DNA of 64,000 nucleotides from positions 6,841,597 through 6,905,596 of the forward strand of contig VCAZ01000001.1 of the NCBI GenBank assembly GCA_005784505.1, written 5' to 3'. The stretch's first letter is position 1. Every line of letters begins with the position of its first letter. Both the position numbers and the translations under genes were made by a program. Source of the stretch: Bagarius yarrelli (taxonomy: Eukaryota; Chordata; Actinopteri; Siluriformes; Sisoridae). Below the pieces are notes generated by a model that worked only from the letters and a program-made list of their open reading frames with translations, made no database searches and was not told where the DNA came from. Shown in pieces: positions 57,301 through 64,000 of the stretch.

Positions 57301-60300
57301 GAGGAAACAGAGTTTAGCTCCCTTTGCCATAGTTAATACAGTGTGCCTGTGTAATGGCCTCTGTGTATCTCTGAGCTCGCCACTTTAAACTGGCACAAAA
57401 CGTTTTTTCAACAGTTCCATTCTGTAAAACAGAAACACAGTGTTGTGGAGCCTTTACAAATAATGTAAAGTTTTAAAACGTGGTCAATATTGAAATCAGG
57501 GCCGGCACTGTGGTGTAGTGGGTTAAGGTGCCAACACCCACATGCGCAAATTGTTGTGCTTCGGCAACTCGGCTTCGATTCTGGCTCGGGTCCTTTCCGG
57601 TCCCACATCTCTCTCTCTATATATCCCCTATTTCAGAACTCTGTCCTATCAATAAAGGCAAAAAAAATGCCAAAAAAAATTATCTTTTGAAATATTTAAC
57701 CTGTTTTACTCTCATTCATAAGAAGGTAGACTAGTCCTGCTTTTACAAAATACGTTGTGTGTTTAGAATATTGTGTGTAAACATGCTGTGTCTGGGATTT
57801 GTTTCTCACAGGAATGCATCCTGTCAGGGATCATGTCTGTGAAGGGCAAAAAGGTCCTGCACATGGACAGAAACGCTTACTATGGAGGGGAGAGCGCTTC
57901 CATCACCCCTCTGGAGGATGTAAGTTTATTCAATCGTTTAAAGACAGCTTTCATTGACATTTATACATATATCCTTGGTGATATTGTGCAAAATTCTAAT
58001 ACTATTTAGGGAAAATACTAAGTAAAGTCTTCTGCCTCCTGCCAAATCTGTATATGATCAAATATATGAAAAATAACACCTAAATTCCTTTTGTTCTTGC
58101 ACCACCCCTAAGTTGTTGTTTTTTTCAATAGCACATTCGGTCATTTTTGTGTTTACTTTTTTAATTTGTTTGTTAATTGTTAATGTAAGCAGTGTGTGTA
58201 AAATTATTTTCTCCTCAGCTGTACAAGCGCTTTAGCTTGCCCGGCACTCCTCCTGAGTCGATGGGGAAAGGTCGTGACTGGAACGTGGACCTCATTCCCA
58301 AGTTCCTTATGGCAAATGGTAAGAACCCACTGTTAATTATAAACACAGAAAAAAAGTCGAATCTAAAAAACCGAGCATCAGTGGCTCCAAGTGTTAACAA
58401 CTCTTCTGATTCTGTTGCCTAGCAATGGCTTGTAATATAACACTTCCATAAGTGCCAGCTCACTTATCTGTCATACATCAGAGACAGGACCCTGATAAGA
58501 TGTGAAAATGCTTTCTGATTTTTGATGTTCCTGTCAAAGTTTTTGTGACATTAATGAGAATCTTTTGTTTATTCGGTTTTGTGGCTGTTTGTTTTAGGTC
58601 AGCTTGTGCGCATGCTGCTGATCACGCAGGTGACACGTTACCTGGACTTCAAAGTGATCGAAGGCAGTTTCGTCTACAAAAAGGGCAGCATCTACAAAGT
58701 GCCCTCCACCGAGACCGAGGCTCTGGCCTCCAGTAAGTGGACTGATATTAGGTTCTGTCTATTATACCTGGCAAAACGCAGGTGTGACAGATCAGATCAT
58801 TAAATATCTATTTAATCGTTTGCTTTCATTTGAAATCCATTGTTTTGGCCATGAATTTTACAGACCTGTAGGTTGGTTTTTATGGTGTAGCATGAGGCAT
58901 TGGTGCAGTGGCGTAGGCATGAGTAACAATTTTAATATTTCTCATTTGCAATTTCTCCAGGTTTTTTTAGGTACCTTACATTTATTAAAATATTTTAAGA
59001 CTTTTTTTTTAGCAGACTTTGTATAAAAGCTCTAAAAATTGGGAGATTCTCTTATGGATGCAAAAATGTTTTGTACATTTAAATACAATCTGGGTAAATG
59101 CAGAAAGATTTCATAGTTGGTTACTAAAAAGATTTACATGTGGTGGTATTGCTTCCCCTTTTTCTACTTTTGTCACTATTGTGGTTACTGCATTATATTG
59201 TTTACAAGTTGATTGCACTTTAGTTTCTCCAACACTCCTAATCAGGAAGTTTTCCTCTTTTATTCAGTCTCACTCATTTCTATACAATACTCCTCTCTAG
59301 GCCTGATGGGGCTGTTTGAGAAGAGACGGTTCCCGTAAGTTCCTGGTTTTTGTAGCCAACTTTGATGAGAACGACCCCAAAACTATGGAGGGCGTGGATC
59401 CCAAGAAGACCACCATGCGTGAGGTTTACAAGAAGTTTGACTTGGGCCAGGATGTTATCGACTTCACAGGCCATGCCATCGCACTTTACCGCACAGACGA
59501 GTGAGTTGTGTTTGCTCTCAGAGTTCAAACTGCTACACGGTGAATAAATGAGTGAATAACAGGAAGATAGAGGCGTTTTTTCTTTATGTTGAATGTGTGA
59601 TGATTCTTTCTTCCTCTCTGTCTCTTAAGTTATTTGGATCAGCCTTGTCTAGACACAATAAATCGGATTAAGTTGTACAGCGAGTCCTTGGCCAGATATG
59701 GAAAGAGCCCCTATCTTTACCCACTGTATGGTCTGGGAGAACTGCCTCAAGGCTTTGCCAGGTCAGACTCTCTTCTATCCTCTAAACAGGGATTTTAGTA
59801 AAGTGCTTTCTGAAGATGCAAAATAAATATTTTTAATGACCTGTATGTCTGTGCTTTACAGATTAAGTGCCATCTATGGAGGAACCTACATGCTCAACAA
59901 GCCAATTGAGGAAATTATAGTAGAGAATGGCAAAATAGTGGGTGTCAAATCTGAGGGAGAGGTAAGGAATTTATTTTGTATGCAAGGTGGGGTGCTTCTT
60001 GTTCTTGGTCGACACCTGTATATGCACAGCTGATCTGCATGACCTGTTACCAGGGTGCAGTCTTTGTTTATATTTCCGATTAGTTTAAAAATGCATACAT
60101 ATTGTAGTGATCATAGAGTAAATGTATAAATATACTACAGTGCAGCACCAGGATGTAAAACTGATTTTAAGATGAGTATGTTTTGAATCTTTGTACTTGT
60201 TCAGATTGCACGCTGTAAACAGCTGATTTGCGACCCCAGCTACATCACGGATCGGGCCAAAGTTGTTGGCAAGGTGATCCGAGTTATCTGCGTTTTAAGT

Positions 60301-61110
60301 CACCCTATTAAGAACACCTCAGACTCCAACTCTTGCCAGATCATCATCCCTCAGAACCAGGTCAACAGGAAGCACGGTAAGGCACACAGGAAATGAAGTT
60401 CATACAACCAACAGTGTAGCTTTCATTTTAAGGGTTTTTAATGTTTGCACTTTGTTTTAGATATCTATGTGTGCATGATCTCATATGCACACAACGTGGC
60501 AGCGCAGGGTAAATACATTGCCATCGCCAGCACCACCGTAGAGACTAACGACCCTGAGAAGGAAATTAAACCCGCTTTGGATCTACTGGAGCCTATCGAG
60601 CAGAAGTATGTGTTCATTTATTAACGTAAAATGAAAATCAACCATTTTTTTGTGTGGGTTTTTTTTTAACTCGTTTACTTTTTTGTCCCACAGATTTGTG
60701 AGCATCAGTGATCTCTATTCTCCAACTGACCTGGGAACTGAAAGCCAAGTAAGTTGTTTTTTTGTTTTTTTGCAAGTTAATTTGTCCTTTAATTTGCTAA
60801 TATATAGTATGCTTTATATTATATTGGAGCAGGAATATTTACTTAAATCTGATAAACATCCAATTTAGACTGCATCTTGACTAGTCCACAATTCATTGAC
60901 CATTCCTGCGCTCTAGAGTTTACTGCACTTTGTATGCCTTTTGTTTCACCCCAGATCTTCATCTCTCGTTCCTACGACGCCACGACTCACTTCGAGACCA
61001 CTTGCGACGACATCAAGGACATCTACAAGCGCATGACTGGCACAGACTTTGACTTTGCCGAAATGGAGCGCAAGAAGAACGACATCTTTGGCGACGGGGC
61101 CGACCAGTAA
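51265..61110 (+). CDS. gdi2: Rab GDP-dissociation inhibitor beta (11 exons)
   Basis: GDI2 extracts GDP-bound prenylated Rab GTPases from membranes and recycles them through the cytosol. Exons 51265-51309, 57812-57919, 58219-58318, 58598-58732, 59301-59500, 59630-59761, 59862-59961, 60205-60376, 60461-60605, 60694-60748 and 60955-61110. Ignoring one extra base in exon 5 they encode about 448 residues (mammalian 445). It opens MNEEYDVIVLGTGLT, followed by ECILSGIMSV, DRNAYYGGESASITPLED and SMGKGRDWNVDLIPKFLMAN, the conserved Rab-binding platform of the GDI/REP family, and ends MERKKNDIFGDGADQ. It fits GDI2 better than GDI1, judging by the N-terminal region and exon 11. Intron 1 is 6.5 kb and repeat-filled. 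Exon 5 carries an apparent frameshift. Confidence 0.94.
52141..52330 (-). mobile_element. tRNA-derived SINE, type A, reverse orientation
   Basis: Reverse complement of the family: tail gcatttggcagacgcccttat at the left, gggccttgctcaggggccc core, and ccaacaccttaaccattgag head at the right. In gdi2 intron 1. Confidence 0.8.
52889..53117 (+). repeat. SINE plus flank, duplicated at 54387-54603
   Basis: Starts gagtgttggactgctcatcag, has the gtaagtcgctgtggataaagg tail, and continues with ctgtaataaaccagtctcc and attttgcgcttatcataagcc. The same order, flank included, recurs about 1.5 kb downstream. Confidence 0.75.
53243..53263. repeat. (CA)n microsatellite
   Basis: CA run in gdi2 intron 1. Confidence 0.9.
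54387..54603 (+). repeat. second copy of SINE plus flank
   Basis: aagtgttggactgctgatcag, gtaagtcgctgtggataaagg, ctataataaaccagccttc and attttgcgcttgtcaaaagcc repeat the block at 52889. Similarity stops soon after the gccttatt motif. Confidence 0.75.
57501..57665 (+). mobile_element. SINE-like element, type C
   Basis: gggccggcactgtggtgtagtgggttaagg head with cttcgattctggctcggg B-box-like core, a pyrimidine-rich ctctctctctat stretch and a poly-A-like tail; distinct from types A and B. Ends about 150 bp before gdi2 exon 2. Confidence 0.6.
57812..57919 (+). CDS. gdi2: gdi2 exon 2
   Basis: After gtttctcacag; ECILSGIMSVKGKKVLHMDR through ITPLED; phase 0 both ends. Confidence 0.94.
58219..58318 (+). 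CDS. gdi2: gdi2 exon 3
   Basis: After ctcctcag; LYKRFSLPGTPPESMGKGRD then WNVDLIPKFLMAN; phase 1 out at AAATG|GTAAGA. Confidence 0.94.
58598..58732 (+). CDS. gdi2: gdi2 exon 4
   Basis: After tttgttttag; GQLVRMLLITQVTRYLDFKV then IEGSFVYKKGSIYKVPSTET and EALAS; phase 1 out at CTCCA|GTAAGT. Confidence 0.94.
59301..59500 (+). CDS. gdi2: gdi2 exon 5, with apparent +1 frameshift
   Basis: After cctctctag the exon reads (S)LMGLFEKRRF, then CCG TAA in frame (stop 59336-59338). Shifting by one base at the CCC run (59332-59334) restores RKFLVFVANFDENDP through HAIALYRTD. The 200-nt exon is one base longer than the 199 nt the phases require. All other exons of the gene are clean, so a consensus error in a C run is the simplest reading; a real mutation cannot be excluded. 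Confidence 0.88.
59630..59761 (+). CDS. gdi2: gdi2 exon 6
   Basis: After tctcttaag; (D)YLDQPCLDTINRIKLYSES then LARYGKSPYLYPLYGLGELP and QGFAR; phase 2 both ends. Confidence 0.94.
59862..59961 (+). CDS. gdi2: gdi2 exon 7
   Basis: After gctttacag; LSAIYGGTYMLNKPIEEIIV then ENGKIVGVKSEGE; phase 0 out. Confidence 0.94.
60205..60376 (+). CDS. gdi2: gdi2 exon 8
   Basis: After cttgttcag; IARCKQLICDPSYITDRAKV through IIIPQNQVNRKH; phase 1 out at GCACG|GTAAGG. Confidence 0.94.
60461..60605 (+). CDS. gdi2: gdi2 exon 9
   Basis: After tgttttag; DIYVCMISYAHNVAAQGKYI through LLEPIEQ and two bases of a Lys codon; donor AGAA|GTATGT. Confidence 0.94.
60694..60748 (+). CDS. gdi2: gdi2 exon 10
   Basis: After tcccacag; (K)FVSISDLYSPTDLGTESQ; phase 0 out at GCCAA|GTAAGT. 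Confidence 0.94.
60955..61110 (+). CDS. gdi2: gdi2 exon 11 with stop
   Basis: After caccccag; IFISRSYDATTHFETTCDDI then KDIYKRMTGTDFDFAEMERK and NDIFGDGADQ; stop TAA 61108-61110. Confidence 0.95.
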   Translation: MFISRSYDATTHFETTCDDIKDIYKRMTGTDFDFAEMERKKNDIFGDGADQ

Positions 61111-62480
61111 CTGAGCTCTTAACATTGGTGGATATCAGATATTTTGAAAATAGTCATTAAGTGGGGGGAAAAAAGAGAAAATTTGGGAGGAGAAATGGGC
61201 TGATTCTCAAATAAGTTTTTTTTTTTTCGTTCTATAAAGGAAATATTTCATGTATACAGTAACAGATTTAGCATTTACAATGGGAGATGGGTCAGGTGGT
61301 CTGCTTTGTATAATCAGGTTTTGAGACATATTGCACTGATTGTTGGTTGATGTCCTGTATTCAGTTGCCATTATTGTGTTTTCACCTTGTTCACACAGGG
61401 GAGGTTATTTAGAGTCCAAAGATGCCAAATCGTCCGATGTACTCAAGTGATCTAAAAGGCACAAATACCAGAATGAATTTACAAAAAAAAAAGAGAGGGA
61501 GGGAGAGAAGCAGAAGTTATTTTTTATAGTTATGTACAAAAACTTACAGATGACTTCTTAAACAGAGCTCTCACATGATTGCTTGATGTTTAAGCTGCAT
61601 TTGCCAGCTTTTAACGCCAAACTCATAATAATCAATACATTGTATTTTCTTACAGATTGGTGCTCTTACTAGTTACTGCGCTGTAGCTAGCAACATTTCC
61701 AAACCTTGCTTTGCAAACTTAAGGGATGTGTCAAAGACACCAAATTCATGTAACCTCTTCCTTTAATGATATATAAATATAATACAAATGAAGACTTTGG
61801 CATAATTGTTAACAGTGACAGGAGTTTGGGGGGGTTGCAGCGTTTGCCTTTATATCTTTTAAGAAGCAGTGTGTGATTCTTGAGCCACCTGTCATGCATC
61901 CATCTTATAGAAACAATACTAAACTATTAGATTAGTCTTTCTAAGAAGTACACATTTTTGAACATTTTTTTTGTGTGGCAAATACCTTTGAAAGGGCTCT
62001 ATGGTACATAAAGTAGTGCCCTATGCCCCGTAGAAGCCTTTTGAAGGTAATTGTTACCATACTAATGTGTACACACAAATGTTTGACTTTTCTTTCAGTC
62101 TATGAAGCTGCTCGAACACTGTGCTCTTATTTTAGCAGCCGAGAGAAAAAGCTCTTGAAAAACAAGTGAGAAAAGTTGCCTAGTTCTCCTTTATATCTCT
62201 CTTGCTTTAGAAAGGACCAAATGTCTACTGCAGTATTGACCTGGCAGGGGCTCTGTGCAACATGTCATCAGTGTTTTAATGAATGGAAGAACTGTGCTGA
62301 GCAGACGGGGCTCAAAATATTTCTGTACTGCTTAAGTAAAAACATTAAAACGTGAACTTGTTCTATCGTGTTTTTTTCCCCCCTTTTTTTACAATAGGAG
62401 ATTTAATTTGTTAAAGAAAACTGCAAATTTATAATGTTACTTTATTCTTTTGCTGTCTGATAAAATGATCTAAAATAAAT
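61111..62480 (+). other. gdi2 3' UTR
   Basis: Non-coding. Candidate polyA signals ATTAAA at 62344-62349 and AATAAA at 62474-62479, giving a 3' UTR of roughly 1.3 kb. The true end is not determinable from sequence alone. Confidence 0.55.
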
Positions 62481-62710
62481 GCTTTTGTTTGCTCATACTA
62501 AACAGTTGCTTTTGAAGCATAGAAAGTATGTGTTTCTGACAATCACACCCATGTGCGTTTTGGTTAACATCCTATTTCTGGATCTTGTTTGCTTATATAA
62601 TAAATCCTCCTCCTTTAGATGGGTATTCTCTGTATATTAGTGTTTTTATTTAGCCATTAAAGCATTAACAAGATCTGGCTGTAGTGCACATCCTTTTTCA
62701 GGGGTAAACT

Positions 62711-63483
62711 GAGGCTGCAGTTACACTGCAGGTCTTGACGCCCAATTTTGTGACTATTTCCTGGTGGGGGAATTTTTTTATCACCCGCTTACATCATCTT
62801 TTGAAACTGATCTGGATCCCATATCTGCATTTACACCATGCACGGCGAAACAACCCAATGTAGATGTACTGACCGGAAATGGAAGCAAAAACGGCGGGAT
62901 AATCAATGTACAAAGACCAAATGATTAATCAGTATTTTGTTTCTGCATCACGTATTTAAAGATCAACAAAACAATGATCTTCTTAGGAGGAGAAGAAAAG
63001 GAGTTCCTGTTGCAGCCCGGGTGAATGTAGCATTTTAAATACATTATTTGATAGTGTGTTAAGTTTACAGACAACAGATTTCAAGTAAATAAATATATAA
63101 AAATACAGTTGTGCCATATATATATATACACACACACACACATACTGTATATCTCCGTTCGGCGTCCACCTGAGTTGACGTCATGCGCCACAGTCACTTA
63201 TTCACGAGCACTTAACCCCACCCTGTCTCCGCCCTCAAATTAATTTAAATATGTAATGAGTTCACTTGCAAAATCAAACAGCAAGAAACGAACAGGGAAG
63301 TGCTGTTATCAGAGGTAAAAACGAGAATCCTCTTTGGAACGTTATCCACTGGAATTAATAACAAATAATTCCTGGATCCGATCTGAAAATATCGGAACTC
63401 AAGTGATTTTTCTTTTCTTGCTTAAAACGTAATAAATGAGAGGGGGAAAAGGACGATACCTGCAGTGTAAATGCGGGTTCTGA
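62711..63483. mobile_element. hAT-like MITE, second copy
   Basis: 5' gaggctgcagttacactgcag and 3' ctgcagtgtaaatgcgg termini are inverted copies. The body shares catctt-gaaactgatc, atatctgcattta and tccgatctgaaaatatcgg words with the element at 26186. No transposase. Confidence 0.7.
63114..63143. repeat. (TA)n(CA)n compound microsatellite
   Basis: Short TA run followed by CA run inside the hAT-like MITE. Confidence 0.85.
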
Positions 63484-63626
63484 GGCCTCTTATTCAAGAT
63501 TAACACTTATAATAACCGCCACAGGCTTTTCCGCTGGATGTTTCAGCATTCACTGTGGAGATTTGTGCTCAAAAATATGCTTCCCTTTCCCACTTATTTA
63601 ACGTTACCACGTTACGGCTCTTTAAA

Positions 63627-63710
63627 GTCGTCTTCTTCGGTTTTTGTTTTGATAAAACTCACCAAAATGTACACACTACCGCCACCAGGCGTCTAAACTA
63701 ATACAGTACA
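63627..63710 (-). mobile_element. LINE 3' tail fragment
   Basis: The reverse strand reads ggtggcggtagtgtg and ends in an accgaagaagacgac-like tail, resembling the 3' end of the I/Nimb-like LINE upstream of ankrd16. Confidence 0.5.
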
Positions 63711-64000
63711 CTATACAGCACATGACAGACTGTACTGCCGACTCTGACTTCCATTTATATCCACCTGCACGGGGTTGTAAACACACTTTTATTTTGAAGT
63801 AAGAAAAATAGTTTAATAACTCGAAGACGCTGAAAAATGTTATTTAAATAAACCGTATAAACTCCAATGATTTTATTACAACTTAATTACACATTAATTA
63901 TTTGTCTAAAAAAATTGTATGAAGAATAATGAAGGAAGGTTTGGGATTATTTATTCTAGTCGAAATCCCGATGGGACTAAACCATTTGGCGCGGGGGGTG

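Noticed and set aside
59316..59504. Possible separate start of a GDI fragment
   Set aside because: It is gdi2 exon 5 seen in the shifted frame; TTG start is spurious.

Overview
The window is vertebrate, almost certainly teleost fish, nuclear DNA. It is AT-rich and intron-rich with GT-AG splicing. It carries many CA/GT, GA and AT microsatellites, several tRNA-derived SINE copies, Tc1/mariner relics, hAT-like MITEs and two kinds of LINE remnant. Protein similarity below was judged by eye from family knowledge; no database search was run.

Three protein-coding genes lie on the + strand in one orientation. (1) About 5.5-40.2 kb: the 3' three quarters of a piccolo gene (pclo; presynaptic active-zone scaffold). 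The first exon seen completes a Cys4 zinc finger, so the N-terminal exons lie upstream of the window. Twenty-two exons were assembled by splice site and phase. They join into 12,285 nt (4,095 codons including the stop) with no break: zinc-finger end, long disordered acidic and Pro-rich exons, coiled coil, QTD motifs, PDZ, C2A, linker and C2B. Alternative products are visible: a 27-nt microexon in C2A, an in-frame early stop whose codon overlaps an AATAAA hexamer (a C2B-less form), and candidate cassette or poison exons at 17667-17735, 23174-23260 and 32726-32839. (2) 45.8-49.9 kb: ankrd16, seven exons, 370 residues of ankyrin repeats, complete. (3) 51.3-61.1 kb: gdi2 (Rab GDP-dissociation inhibitor beta), eleven exons, about 448 residues, complete except for an apparent one-base insertion in exon 5.

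Between and inside the genes: 1-5.5 kb is upstream pclo intron with SINEs and a GA repeat. 40.2-44.5 kb is pclo 3' UTR and intergenic DNA. 44.5-45.77 kb is a decayed I/Nimb-like LINE whose 3' end stops about 45 bp before the ankrd16 ATG. The first ankrd16 intron holds an intron-containing tRNA-Tyr(GUA)-like gene, and its third intron holds head-to-head LINE 3' fragments. The gdi2 promoter is GC-rich. 61.1-64 kb holds the gdi2 3' UTR, a hAT-like MITE and a LINE tail.

The genes do not form a pathway. Piccolo organises presynaptic active zones, ANKRD16 assists alanyl-tRNA synthetase fidelity, and GDI2 recycles Rab GTPases. Which teleost pclo paralogue (a or b) this is cannot be settled from the sequence alone.
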